Shown here: positions 23,620 to 32,604 of the stretch, in pieces | Layout of the letters: every line of letters starts with the position of its first letter | Numbering within the stretch: position 1 is the stretch's first letter | Source: Autumnicola tepida | GTDB lineage: Bacteria; Bacteroidota; Bacteroidia; Flavobacteriales; Flavobacteriaceae | NCBI RefSeq assembly: GCF_031846485.1 | Contig: NZ_JAVRHQ010000013.1 | Coordinates: 56,761-120,760 of the forward strand | Length of the DNA: 64,000 nt | Direction: 5' to 3' | Notes under the pieces: model-generated | Told to the model about the DNA's origin: nothing | Seen by the model: only the letters and a program-made list of their open reading frames with translations | Database searches by the model: none | Translations under genes and position numbers: made by a program

Positions 23620-25977
23620 TTAAAACATTCCGCCGCCTCCGGCTTCATTATCATCGCGGTTTTTACGCTTAAGGGCCTTGTTTTTTCCTCCTCCAAAGCG
23701 ATAGGAAAATCCAAGGTAAACGGTTTGAGTTTCACCTTTAAACCTGCCGCGCTGAGGGAAAGGCCTTCCGTCTACAAAACGGTACTCCTGGGTGTTGAAG
23801 ATGTCATTAAAGTTCAGGCTAATTGTGGCCTTGTCTTCAAGAAAAGAATAGCGCCCGCCAAGGTTCATAAAGTAAATGGGCTTCATCCTCATTTGCAGGC
23901 CTTCATCCCAGCCGCGGTAAAATCCGAATAACTGGAAAGTAAGGTCATCTGTGGCTTTAAAAGAATGGCTTGTTCTAAAATTAAAGGTGGTATTATTGGT
24001 CTCCAGGTATTCGGTGCCTACCACCCCTTTCAGCTCCTGGCTGTAGGCTTCAAAACTGGTGTTTGTGCTCCACCAGTCGGTGAATTTATAGTTTGCCGAA
24101 AGTTCAAGTCCGTAGGAATTGTTATCTTCAAAATTATCATAGCCTAGCAGTAATGATCCAGATTCTTCCTGGTCTTCCACGATCACCTGGTTAATTTCGT
24201 CATTTATATTTCTGAAGAAAACACCACCGGTAATACTGCCTTTATTTATAAAATTACGGGTGTAATTAAATTCTACGGAATTGGTAAACTGCGGTTTTAA
24301 TTCCGGATTTCCGGTAACGGTAAGCCTTGGGCTGCTAACTTCCCTGATGGGATTTACCTGTCCAAAACCGGGACGGTCTACCCGCCTGCTGTAGCTTAAT
24401 TGATAAGTATTTTTTTCATCTGGCGTATGGCTTAAAAATCCCGAAGGGTAAATGGTTAAATAATTGTCTTCAAATACTTTCTCGCCGTTATAGATCGCAT
24501 CCACCTGGAAATTTTCAAGGCGAGCCCCTACCTGGTAAGACCATTTTTCAAAATTCTGGCCATAGGTGGTATAAAAGGAATAAATATCCCGGTTGTACTG
24601 ATAATCGGAATCCTGAAAACTGGCATTCGTGGTATTATAATGATTATCGGTATCCAGAAGACGGGCTTCAAGGCCCATTTCCAGCTTTGTTTTTTCGCTT
24701 AGCGGATTCACATAATCTACATTGGTGATAATGTTCTCCCTTCTTTCATACACAAGGTCTTCGTATGGAGCCAGCCCATCTGTGGCGCCTTCAAAATTGA
24801 AAAAGGAGTTTTCTTCTTCATCAAAATTGTTGTAGTTCACTTCAGCCTGTATGGTATGTCCTTCCTTTTCTAATTTGCGGTCGTACACAAAATTGTAAGT
24901 GGAATTGATATTATCGAAATTCATATCCAGGAACTGGGTAAGGTTTTGGGCAGGATTGTTTTCATAAATCACCCTTAGTGCCCCTTCCGGCCCCCCGTTA
25001 TAATAATTCTGATTGGTGTAGAAGGAAAAGGTGTTTTTATCGTTCAAATAAAAATCCACTCCAACTTTATACAAATACGATTCGCGTTTATTATCAATAT
25101 CAAAGGCCTGCAGCAGGTCCTGTTCCGGCAGCCAGATACGGCCCTGATTAAACCTGGGGCCAAGATCGGTTCCAAAATTTCCGTAGAAATTAAGTTTGCC
25201 TTTCCTGTAATTCATGTCCAGGGAACCGTTAAACCTGGCGTGTTCTCCAACGGTAAGCCCGGTGTTCAGGTTGCCGTTAAAACCATCGTTGGCGTTTTTG
25301 TGAAGCACAATATTAATGATCCCGCTCATGCCTTCGGGGTTATATTTAGCAGAAGGGTTGGTAATTAACTCGATGCTTTTAATAGAAGTGGAAGGAATTT
25401 GCTTCAGGAGCTGGGCGGGGTCCATATTGGTGGGTTTGCCGTCTATCAAAACCCTTACGTTGGAATTGCCGCGCAGTGCGATATTCCCGTCCTGATCTAC
25501 ATTAACTGAAGGGATATTGTTCATTATTTCTGAAGCGCTCGCGCCGGTTATGGTTAAATCCTTACCCACGTTAATCACTTTTCTGTCTACCCGCTGTTCT
25601 ATAGTAGTACGTTCAGCAACTACCATAACATCGTTTAACTGCGCCACTTCAGGCTGAAGGGCGATAGTCCCAAGATCCAAGCTTCGGTTTTCAGAAGAGA
25701 TACTCAGCTCTTTCGTAAAAGTTTTGTAGCCAATAAACTGGACTTTCAGCTCGTAATTACCGTCCTCTACTTTATTAATACTGAAGCTGCCATCGTCTCC
25801 GGTGGTTATTCCCGTGACCAGTTTTCCTTCTTCATCATTAATTATTATAGTGGCGTAGGGAATAGGTTCCTGTAGTTCAGCATCTATAACAGAGCCGGAG
25901 ATTTTTCCAAAGGGTTCATTGAAGGCGTGGGTGAGACTAGCGGCAAATAGCGTGATGATAAAAAATAACTGTTTCAT
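23620..25977 (-). CDS. Outer-membrane beta-barrel receptor with carboxypeptidase-regulatory domain
   Basis: The 785-residue protein has a signal peptide of about 18 residues, then a carboxypeptidase-regulatory-like domain (ISGSVIDAELQEPIPYATIII, about 27-115), a plug domain (NDVMVVAERTTIEQRVDRKVINVGKDLT; RGNSNVRVLIDGKPTN, about 115-230) and a long outer-membrane barrel. This is the OMP_b-brl_3 (TonB-receptor-like) family common in Bacteroidota. The last residues, a glycine-rich tail ending GGGGMF, end in Phe as barrel proteins do. There is no adjacent SusD, so it is not a standard glycan-uptake pair. The ligand is unknown. Confidence 0.85.
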   Translation of the reverse strand: MKQLFFIITLFAASLTHAFNEPFGKISGSVIDAELQEPIPYATIIINDEEGKLVTGITTGDDGSFSINKVEDGNYELKVQFIGYKTFTKELSISSENRSLDLGTIALQPEVAQLNDVMVVAERTTIEQRVDRKVINVGKDLTITGASASEIMNNIPSVNVDQDGNIALRGNSNVRVLIDGKPTNMDPAQLLKQIPSTSIKSIELITNPSAKYNPEGMSGIINIVLHKNANDGFNGNLNTGLTVGEHARFNGSLDMNYRKGKLNFYGNFGTDLGPRFNQGRIWLPEQDLLQAFDIDNKRESYLYKVGVDFYLNDKNTFSFYTNQNYYNGGPEGALRVIYENNPAQNLTQFLDMNFDNINSTYNFVYDRKLEKEGHTIQAEVNYNNFDEEENSFFNFEGATDGLAPYEDLVYERRENIITNVDYVNPLSEKTKLEMGLEARLLDTDNHYNTTNASFQDSDYQYNRDIYSFYTTYGQNFEKWSYQVGARLENFQVDAIYNGEKVFEDNYLTIYPSGFLSHTPDEKNTYQLSYSRRVDRPGFGQVNPIREVSSPRLTVTGNPELKPQFTNSVEFNYTRNFINKGSITGGVFFRNINDEINQVIVEDQEESGSLLLGYDNFEDNNSYGLELSANYKFTDWWSTNTSFEAYSQELKGVVGTEYLETNNTTFNFRTSHSFKATDDLTFQLFGFYRGWDEGLQMRMKPIYFMNLGGRYSFLEDKATISLNFNDIFNTQEYRFVDGRPFPQRGRFKGETQTVYLGFSYRFGGGKNKALKRKNRDDNEAGGGGMF

Positions 25978-26280
25978 TTTCTGATTGATTTTGATGGTTA
26001 TTTGTTTAAAAAGATACTTTGTAATGCATAATAGATTAATGTGATGATACGCAAAAAAGAACCTTGTCTACTATAAAGACGAGCCAAAAAACAAATTGTT
26101 ACAGCATTTTTACAAAAAAGGCCCGCATTTCTAAAAAAGAAAGCAGGCCTAACAGGCTTATCCGGCTTTAACACTAACCATCACAAGAGTTTAACCGGAA
26201 AGCCTGCAGAACCGGTTCTATTATAAAGACTTTATAATTTGAAACTTGTTACACTAATGGAGAAACTCTAAATTAGTGTT
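25978..26280. other. Intergenic region with five consecutive inverted repeats
   Basis: From 26119 to 26279 the sequence is nearly all inverted repeats: an imperfect hairpin AGGCC...GGCCT (26119-26150); CAGGCTTATCCGG (26153-26165) with CCGGAAAGCCTG (26195-26206), one bulge; the perfect palindrome AGAACCGGTTCT (26208-26219); TTATAAAG-A-CTTTATAA (26221-26237); and ACACTAAT (26251-26258) with ATTAGTGT (26272-26279), which ends one base before the ATG of the CoA-binding protein. The first one has a T run on its minus-strand 3' side and may be a terminator for leftward transcripts. The rest could be a structured leader or a small RNA. Confidence 0.5.
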
Positions 26281-26643
26281 ATGAAGAAGAAAACTTTAGT
26301 AATAGGAGCCTCAACCAATCCTGCAAGATATTCGTTTATGGCCATAAACCGTCTGGTTTCCAGAGGACAACCAACAGTAGCGATAGGTTTGAGAGAAGGT
26401 GAAGTGGCCGGCGTAAATATCGTTAAGGAGATGCGGCCTTTTGAAGGGATAGATACCATAACCCTGTACATTAATCCCAGGAGGCAGCCGGAGTATTATG
26501 ATTATATCTTATCTCTAAACCCAAACAGGGTGATTTTTAATCCCGGTACCGAAAATCCTGAGCTTTATAAATTGTTACAACAGGAACATATAGAAGTAGA
26601 GGTAGCCTGTACCTTAATTATGCTGAGTACGAACCAGTACTAA
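26281..26643 (+). CDS. CoA-binding domain protein (YccU-like)
   Basis: The 120-residue protein is a single Rossmann-type CoA-binding domain of the YccU/YneT group: TLVIGASTNPARYSFMAINRL (5-25), then VAIGLREGEVAG, TLYINPRRQPEYYDYI and the FNPGTENPEL motif with VEVACTLIML at the end. Members bind CoA or related nucleotides; the biological role is not settled. It ends with a 30-bp tail-to-tail overlap with the symporter gene. Its leader consists of inverted repeats. Confidence 0.85.
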   Translation: MKKKTLVIGASTNPARYSFMAINRLVSRGQPTVAIGLREGEVAGVNIVKEMRPFEGIDTITLYINPRRQPEYYDYILSLNPNRVIFNPGTENPELYKLLQQEHIEVEVACTLIMLSTNQY

Positions 26644-28059
26644 GCCCAGGAAGGTAAGCAGCCCGTTAAGGATAAGGATAAAAAATCCAAATTCAAACCC
26701 GAACCATGCCAGACTGTTCACACTAATTATATAGGACAGCAAAGGTGAGAGTAAGGCAATGGCCGGTACAAACCTGTCTTTAACCTGCCAGTTGGTAAAA
26801 AGGCCAAAGGAATAAAGTCCCAGCAAGGGGCCGTAGGTATATCCTGCAAATTCAAATAATTTATTGATCACGCTTTTATCGGCGATGGCATATTTAAAAA
26901 TCAGCATAACCAGGATGAGCAGCAGGGAAATCCCAATATGAATTGCCTTCCTTATTTTCACCTGTTTTTCTTCAGAATATTTCTTTTCAATATCCAGGAT
27001 ATCAATGCTGAAGGAAGTGGTGAGAGCGGTTAAAGCACTGTCTGCACTGGAATAAGCCGCGGCAATGAGCCCCAAAATAAAGAAAATTGCCACACCCATC
27101 CCTAATTCGCCGCTGGTGGCGATCGCCGGGAAAAGGTCGTCCCGGGTTTCGGTGATGCCATTTAAATCGGCATAATTGGTAAGCAATACTCCCAGGGCAA
27201 GAAAGAAGAAATTCACAATGGTAAGCACCAGGGTAAACCAGAACATGTTCTTTTGGGCGTCCTTCAGCGTCCTGCAGGTAAGGTTTTTCTGCATCATATC
27301 CTGGTCCAGCCCCGTCATTACAATTGCGATAAAAGCACCCGATATAAATTGTTTAAAGAAATAGTCCCTGCTCTTCCAGTCTTCAAAATAAAACATTTTG
27401 GACATATCGCTTTCAGAAAGATAGTTCATAATGTTTCCTGCGGAAAAGCCCAGATCTTCAGAAATAAAGATAATGGTTATTCCCAGTGCCAGGAGCATGA
27501 ACAAAGTTTGCAGGGTATCTGTCCAAACGATAGTATTAATCCCGCTTTTAAAAGTGTACAGCCAGATTAGCAGGATAGTGATGGAAACCGTTGCGTAAAA
27601 CGGTACGCCCATAGCATCGAAAACTACCAGTTGCAATACATTTGCCACAAGAAAAAGGCGGAAACTGGAGCCCACTACCCTTGAAAGCAGGAAAAATGAA
27701 GCTCCTGTTTTATAGGAATATTTCCCAAACCTGCTCTCCAGGTAACTGTATATTGAAGTGAGGTTAAGCCGGTAATAAAGCGGGAGCAGCACCAGGCCAA
27801 TTACGGCATATCCCAGAGTGTACCCCAGTACCACCTGGAAATAACTAAACCCCTGAGTTTCTACCGTACCCGGAATGGATATAAAGGTGACCCCGCTAAG
27901 GGAGGCGCCAATCATCCCGAAAGCCACAAGGTACCACGGGGCCTGCCTGTTGGCTTTAAAAAATTCTGCGTTGCTGCCACCTCGGCTGGTTAAATATGAA
28001 ATTAGGATAAGTACGCCAAAATATCCGGCTATAAGGAGCAAAATCTGGTACGGCTGCAT
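26614..28059 (-). CDS. Sodium:solute symporter (SSS family)
   Basis: The protein has 481 residues and about 13 membrane segments from the start I prefer. An in-frame ATG 39 codons upstream (28176) would add a stretch with no family likeness; the ATG at 28059 starts directly at the first membrane helix (MQPYQILLLIAGYFG). SSS landmarks include SLSGVTFISIPGTVETQGFSYFQ near 58, the ISGAFIAIVMTGLDQDMMQKNLTCR helix and the GLIAAAYSSADSALTALTTSF segment that forms the sodium site. It imports a small solute with sodium; which one cannot be told. Confidence 0.88.
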   Translation of the reverse strand: MQPYQILLLIAGYFGVLILISYLTSRGGSNAEFFKANRQAPWYLVAFGMIGASLSGVTFISIPGTVETQGFSYFQVVLGYTLGYAVIGLVLLPLYYRLNLTSIYSYLESRFGKYSYKTGASFFLLSRVVGSSFRLFLVANVLQLVVFDAMGVPFYATVSITILLIWLYTFKSGINTIVWTDTLQTLFMLLALGITIIFISEDLGFSAGNIMNYLSESDMSKMFYFEDWKSRDYFFKQFISGAFIAIVMTGLDQDMMQKNLTCRTLKDAQKNMFWFTLVLTIVNFFFLALGVLLTNYADLNGITETRDDLFPAIATSGELGMGVAIFFILGLIAAAYSSADSALTALTTSFSIDILDIEKKYSEEKQVKIRKAIHIGISLLLILVMLIFKYAIADKSVINKLFEFAGYTYGPLLGLYSFGLFTNWQVKDRFVPAIALLSPLLSYIISVNSLAWFGFEFGFFILILNGLLTFLGLVLVRTQHN

Positions 28060-28548
28060 GAAAATATGAATTATGCGTGCGAAATTACAAATTTGGTGCG
28101 GGTTAAGGAAAGTAAAAAAGTAAAAGAGAAAAGGAGTGGGGAGTGGAGAGTGGAAAATTTGATGCACAATTGGCAATTAACAATGGAGAATGAACAATAG
28201 AGAGAAAAATTATATGTAAGGTATTATTTGATCCGTTGGAGAAAACAAGTGAAGAAGTAAAGGAGTTAAGGAGGAAAAAAGTGAAAAGTGGAAAAATTGG
28301 ATGGATATTGGAGAGGAGTTATATCTGCGGTAGTCTGCGTGATCCGCGGGAGAAAACAAGTGAAGAAGTAGGAGTTAAAGAGAAAAAAAGTGAAAAGTGG
28401 AAAAATTGGGTGGATAATGGAGAGCGAAATTTATCTGCGGTGTTCTGCGTAATCCGCGGGAGAAAAACTGGAGAATCGAAGGTGTGAGATGTTTCTAACT
28501 CTACTTGTAAGGGTTAAGAAAATCGATGAAAATTGATTAAATTCGCGC
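28060..28548. repeat. Intergenic region with a 110-bp tandem repeat
   Basis: Two copies of a unit of about 110 bp stand head to tail at 28230-28340 and 28341-28450, with the first 17 bases of a third copy at 28451-28467. Each copy begins ATCCGnnGGAGAAAA and ends TCTGCGGT(A/G)(G/T)TCTGCGT. The middle is rich in AAGTGAAAAGTGGAAAAATT. The stretch just before (28120-28200) has short purine-rich near-repeats around AGTGG and AACAATGG. A reading frame of 83 codons crosses both copies, but it is repeat-derived and I do not call it a gene. Similar intergenic repeats are, from memory, scattered in flavobacterial genomes. Confidence 0.75.
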
Positions 28549-29166
28549 ATGGATTTTTCTTCAAAATTACTGGAACAGGCGGTAGATGAAATGTCTCAGC
28601 TTCCCGGCATTGGAAAAAGAACAGCCCTGCGGCTGGTGCTTCATCTTTTAAAACAGCCTGAAGCACAAACCGAACAACTTGCAGCTGCCCTCACAAAACT
28701 ACGAACAGAAATCAAGCTGTGCAGCAACTGTTTCAACATAAGCGATACCGAGCTCTGTGAAATTTGTTCAAATCCAAACCGGATTAGCGAAATAGTGTGC
28801 GTGGTAGAAGATATTCGCGATGTGATGGCGATTGAAAATACGGGGCAATACCGCGGGCATTACCATGTTTTGGGAGGGAAAATTAGCCCTATGGACGGGA
28901 TTGGCCCTTCCCAGCTTAGCATTAAACCCCTGGTGGAGAAAGTTAAAGCTGGCAAAGTGGAGGAAATAATCTTTGCGCTTAGCAGCACGCTGGAAGGTGA
29001 TACCACTAATTTTTACATTTTTAAGCAACTGGAAGGAACGGGAATAAAAACATCTACAATTGCCCGCGGAATTTCAGTAGGGGATGAGCTGGAGTATGCA
29101 GATGAAGTTACGTTGGGCAGGAGTATTACCAACCGTGTACCTTTTGAAAATTCAATGAAAAATTAG
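28549..29166 (+). CDS. recR: Recombination mediator RecR
   Basis: The 205-residue protein has the RecR layout: a helix-hairpin-helix (MSQLPGIGKRTALRLVLHLL, 15-34), a four-cysteine zinc finger (CSNCFN...CEICSN, about 57-75), a Toprim domain (VCVVEDIRDVMAIENTGQYRGHYHVLGG, about 83-110) and the C-terminal TLGRSITNR segment. It acts with RecO and RecF to load RecA at single-stranded gaps. It is transcribed alone. Confidence 0.96.
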   Translation: MDFSSKLLEQAVDEMSQLPGIGKRTALRLVLHLLKQPEAQTEQLAAALTKLRTEIKLCSNCFNISDTELCEICSNPNRISEIVCVVEDIRDVMAIENTGQYRGHYHVLGGKISPMDGIGPSQLSIKPLVEKVKAGKVEEIIFALSSTLEGDTTNFYIFKQLEGTGIKTSTIARGISVGDELEYADEVTLGRSITNRVPFENSMKN

Positions 29167-29395
29167 CTTCACCTGGAAAAATCAATAAGGTTCTTCATGC
29201 TGCGAGAACTTAAAAACATGTTATTCTTTTTAAATTCAGCAGTTGAAATTGTAATTTTACCCGAATTCAGGAAGGGGATTTTGAAAATAAAAAATTCAGT
29301 AAAAACCATTTTTATTGATTTTTTTAATACTACCAGTCCCTTAAATTGAGTAAATTCGCAAACGATTTAATCAAAAACATCTTTCAATTATAAAT

Positions 29396-30736
29396 ATGGC
29401 AAAATTCGAACTGAAACTACCTAAAATGGGAGAAAGTGTTGCTGAAGCAACTATCACAAGCTGGTTAAAAGAAGTGGGAGATACCATAGAAGCAGATGAG
29501 CCGGTGCTTGAAATTGCCACAGACAAAGTTGACAGTGAAGTGCCAAGTGAAGTTGATGGTAAACTTGTGGAAAAACTTTTTGAAGCAGATGATGTGGTAC
29601 AGGTGGGGCAGACTATTGCGATAATTGAAACTGAAGCAGAAATAGATAGTGACGATTCTTTTGATCTGGAAGAAGATACAGAGGAGGAAGAGGATCTTGT
29701 AGATGAATTGGAAGCGAGGGTCGAAAATGCACAGCAAGCAGCGTCGGGAGAGGATTTTTCAGATTCTTCCCGTTTTTATTCTCCGCTGGTAAAAAATATT
29801 GCAAAAGAAGAGAATATTAGCCTGGAGGAATTAGAAAAAATAGACGGCACCGGGAAGGATGGCCGGGTTACCAAGCACGATATTCTGGCTTACGTGGAGA
29901 ATGGCAGGCAGCGACCTTCAACGAATTCTGCTGCAGAAAAGCCGCAACAGGCCTCTAAAGGCAAAAAGATCGAAACATCCCGTTTAGAACCGGCGGTTGC
30001 GCAACAAGACACTCCTGTTAGGTCTGGAGAAGATGAAATTATTGAAATGAGCCGTATGGGGAAAATGATAGCCCATCATATGGTAGAAAGTGTACAGAAA
30101 TCGGCACATGTACAGTCTTTTATAGAAGTAGACATTACCAACATCTGGAATTGGAGGAATAAACATAAAGCTGATTTCCTGAAAAGAGAAGGTGAGAAAT
30201 TAACCTTTACTCCAATTTTTATGGAAGCTGTGGCCAAAGCGATCAGGGATTTCCCTATGATCAATATTTCTGTAGATGGAGATAAAGTCATTAAAAAGAA
30301 AAATATAAACCTGGGGATGGCTGCGGCCCTTCCTGATGGGAACCTTATTGTTCCGGTCATCAGAAATGCAGACAGGTTGAATATTGTTGGTATGGCTAAG
30401 GCTGTAAACGATCTTGCCGCACGAGCCCGCCAGAATAAACTTAAGCCAGATGAAATCCAGGGAGGTACTTATACCGTTACCAACGTAGGTACTTTTGGCA
30501 GCGTAATGGGAACTCCTATTATTAATCAGCCGCAGGTGGGAATCCTTGCGCTGGGTGCTATTAGAAAAGTCCCCGCAGTTATAGAAACTCCTGATGGAGA
30601 TTTTATAGGAATCCGTCACAAAATGTTCCTTTCCCATAGTTATGACCATCGCGTGGTAAACGGGGCTTTAGGCGGCCAGTTTGTACAGCGCGTGGCACAA
30701 TATCTTGAAGGTTTCGATAAAGACCGGGAAATTTAA
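29396..30736 (+). CDS. 2-oxo acid dehydrogenase E2 (dihydrolipoamide acyltransferase)
   Basis: The 446-residue protein has an N-terminal lipoyl domain with DKVDSEVPSE (lipoyl lysine near residue 44), an acidic linker, an E3-binding domain (YSPLVKNIAKEENISLEELEKIDGTGKDGRVTKHDI, about 128-163) and a C-terminal catalytic domain. Only one lipoyl domain and the general sequence suggest a branched-chain 2-oxoacid or pyruvate complex. The catalytic HxxxDG motif reads HRVVNG (H418-N422-G423), so the usual Asp is Asn. No E1 or E3 gene is adjacent. Confidence 0.9.
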   Translation: MAKFELKLPKMGESVAEATITSWLKEVGDTIEADEPVLEIATDKVDSEVPSEVDGKLVEKLFEADDVVQVGQTIAIIETEAEIDSDDSFDLEEDTEEEEDLVDELEARVENAQQAASGEDFSDSSRFYSPLVKNIAKEENISLEELEKIDGTGKDGRVTKHDILAYVENGRQRPSTNSAAEKPQQASKGKKIETSRLEPAVAQQDTPVRSGEDEIIEMSRMGKMIAHHMVESVQKSAHVQSFIEVDITNIWNWRNKHKADFLKREGEKLTFTPIFMEAVAKAIRDFPMINISVDGDKVIKKKNINLGMAAALPDGNLIVPVIRNADRLNIVGMAKAVNDLAARARQNKLKPDEIQGGTYTVTNVGTFGSVMGTPIINQPQVGILALGAIRKVPAVIETPDGDFIGIRHKMFLSHSYDHRVVNGALGGQFVQRVAQYLEGFDKDREI

Positions 30737-30757
30737 AAAATACTTTTAAAGTTATCT

Positions 30758-30787
30758 AAAGCCGCAGAAATTCTCTGCGGCTTTTTT
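30758..30787 (+). terminator. Rho-independent terminator after the E2 gene
   Basis: AAAGCCGCAGA (30758-30768) and TCTGCGGCTTT (30774-30784) form an 11-bp perfect stem with a 5-base loop followed by TTTTTT, 21 bp after the stop codon. Confidence 0.92.
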
Positions 30788-30976
30788 GATTTTGTCAATT
30801 TTCCAACAATAAAACTGCCAGGATTCTTAAAAAATGATAAACTTTTATTTTTGGTGTTAAAATTCTGTTTTTAAGTGGGTTATGGTGCGAAGCAATTTGT
30901 AACTTAAAGTGAAGATTCAACTTTTAAGCAACGTGTTTAGAAAGAAATCAAAATAGTTAACTCAAAAAAATAAAAT

Positions 30977-31678
30977 ATGAAAACTCCTTATTTAAAATCT
31001 GTTTTAGTAGCCTTTTTAACCGTAGTAGGTGCATCTATATATGGATGCGGGGGAGCTTCCAGTAATTCAGAAAACTCCAATAATACTTATGACCAAAGTA
31101 ATAGTGCAGGCAGTACGATTGATGGAAATACTATGACGGGAAATGAAACTGATCAAAACAACATGACTACAAGTAATGCAGAGCTTCCTTACCCAAGTTC
31201 AGATATGGATTATGATAATATGTTTGGGGGCGTAGATACCAAAGATTATGACATATTGGATTTGATAGGAAGGGATAAGAACCTCTCTACCTTTGCAGCA
31301 CTTGCAAAAATGGCCAATACAGGCACCAAACTTAATTATACCGGGCCAGTTACTGTATTTGCCCCTACAAATGAAGCTTTTGAGGATATGCCGCTGGAGA
31401 AATTCAATATGCTTAAAGATCCTAATAATAAAGCACAATTGTCAAGATTTATTCAGAGGCACATTTTACCGGGAAAAGTTTCTGCTATAGATTTTAACAG
31501 CTCCCAGGCTATAGAAACTTCTTCAGAAGAAGAAATTACCATCGATACCGAAATGAGCGGAAACGTGATTTATGTGGGTGGGGCAGAAGTGGTAAAATCT
31601 GACATTGATGCTAAAAACGGGATTATTCATATTGTAAGTTCCGTAGTGGAACCCACACGGGATGTTTTTACCGATTAA
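30977..31678 (+). CDS. Fasciclin (FAS1) domain lipoprotein
   Basis: The 233-residue protein has a lipobox-like signal end (ASIYGC, C24) and then a low-complexity Asn/Ser/Thr linker to about residue 75. A FAS1 domain fills about residues 90-230, with the two conserved boxes: GPVTVFAPTNEAFEDMP (about 120-136) and the final IDAKNGIIHIVSSVVEP. FAS1 domains mediate adhesion between proteins or cells. It is probably surface-anchored and is followed by its own terminator. Confidence 0.88.
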   Translation: MKTPYLKSVLVAFLTVVGASIYGCGGASSNSENSNNTYDQSNSAGSTIDGNTMTGNETDQNNMTTSNAELPYPSSDMDYDNMFGGVDTKDYDILDLIGRDKNLSTFAALAKMANTGTKLNYTGPVTVFAPTNEAFEDMPLEKFNMLKDPNNKAQLSRFIQRHILPGKVSAIDFNSSQAIETSSEEEITIDTEMSGNVIYVGGAEVVKSDIDAKNGIIHIVSSVVEPTRDVFTD

Positions 31679-31711
31679 TACAGGTATAACCAACCAAAAT
31701 TAAACCGGGGA

Positions 31712-31733
31712 AGCCGTGGAGAAATCCATGGCT
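31712..31733 (+). terminator. Terminator after the fasciclin gene
   Basis: AGCCGTGGA and TCCATGGCT form a 9-bp stem with one G-T wobble and a GAAA tetraloop, followed by a T-rich stretch, 33 bp after the stop. Confidence 0.75.
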
Positions 31734-31800
31734 TTCTTCATTTTTACGGGAATTTATGAATTAGGCTTCCGCTAAAATCTTTCGGGCGGTCATTTTATAT

Positions 31801-31808
31801 TATCTTTG
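31801..31808 (+). promoter_or_regulatory. -7 box of the exonuclease gene
   Basis: TATCTTTG matches TAnnTTTG exactly and lies 14 bp before the ATG. No clear -33 TTG is visible upstream. Confidence 0.5.
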
Positions 31809-31822
31809 AAAAAAATATTTTC

Positions 31823-32599
31823 ATGGAATTAAAACTTACCAAACCTATCTGTTTTTTTGATTTAGAGACCACAGGAACAAACCTCGTGAAAGACAGGATT
31901 GTGGAAATTGCGGTTTTAAAAGTACATCCTAACGGAAACAAAGAAAGCAGGAGCTGGCTGGTAAATCCGGAAATGAACATACCAGATGAGGTGGTTGCCA
32001 TTCATGGCATTTCTAATGAAAAAATAGCTAATGAACCAACTTTTAAGGAGCTGGCGCCACAGGTATATGAAATGATTAAAGGCTGCGATCTTGGTGGCTA
32101 CAATTCTAACCGTTTTGATATTCCTATGCTGGCTGAAGAAATGCTTCGCGCCGGTGTGGATTTTGAAATGAAAAACATGTACGCTGTAGACGTGCAGACG
32201 ATTTTTCACAAAAAAGAACAGCGCACCCTTTCTGCAGCATACCAGTTTTACTGCGGAAAAAATCTCGAAGATGCCCATACCGCTGAAGCCGATACCAATG
32301 CCACCTATGAGGTGCTGAAATCCCAACTGGACAAATATGATGATCTTACCAACGATATAAAATGGCTTTCCGGCTTTACTGCCAGAAGAAGGTTTGCCGA
32401 TTTTGCCGGTTTTATTTGCTACGACAAAAAAGGCCAGGAAATATTTTCTTTTGGGAAATACAAAGGTAAACTTGTAGAAAAGGTGCTGGAGGAAGAGCCG
32501 GGTTATTTCGGCTGGATACAGAATGCGGAATTCCCTTTGTACACCAAAAAAGTACTTACCGCCATTAAATTAAGAAAGCTCAACAACAAGCTTTCCTGA
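31823..32599 (+). CDS. DnaQ-like 3'-5' exonuclease
   Basis: The 258-residue protein has the DEDDh exonuclease motifs: FFDLETTG (Exo I, residues 11-18), the GYNSNRFDIPML segment (Exo II) and HTAEADTNAT (Exo III, H and D). It degrades single-stranded or mismatched DNA ends, or RNA. After residue 175 comes an extra domain with SFGKYKGKLVEKVLEEEPGYFGWI, which many bacterial DnaQ-like exonucleases carry. The next gene starts after 5 bp, so it heads a long co-directional run that reaches cinA. Confidence 0.88.
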   Translation: MELKLTKPICFFDLETTGTNLVKDRIVEIAVLKVHPNGNKESRSWLVNPEMNIPDEVVAIHGISNEKIANEPTFKELAPQVYEMIKGCDLGGYNSNRFDIPMLAEEMLRAGVDFEMKNMYAVDVQTIFHKKEQRTLSAAYQFYCGKNLEDAHTAEADTNATYEVLKSQLDKYDDLTNDIKWLSGFTARRRFADFAGFICYDKKGQEIFSFGKYKGKLVEKVLEEEPGYFGWIQNAEFPLYTKKVLTAIKLRKLNNKLS

Positions 32600-32604
32600 G
32601 CAAA

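Noticed and set aside
28236..28487. An 83-codon reading frame rich in Lys and Glu
   Set aside because: It runs through the 110-bp tandem repeat, starts with a rare codon, and its two halves simply repeat each other, so it is repeat-derived and not a gene.
28084..28548. A CRISPR array
   Set aside because: The repeats are about 110 bp long, contiguous, and have no spacers or cas genes.
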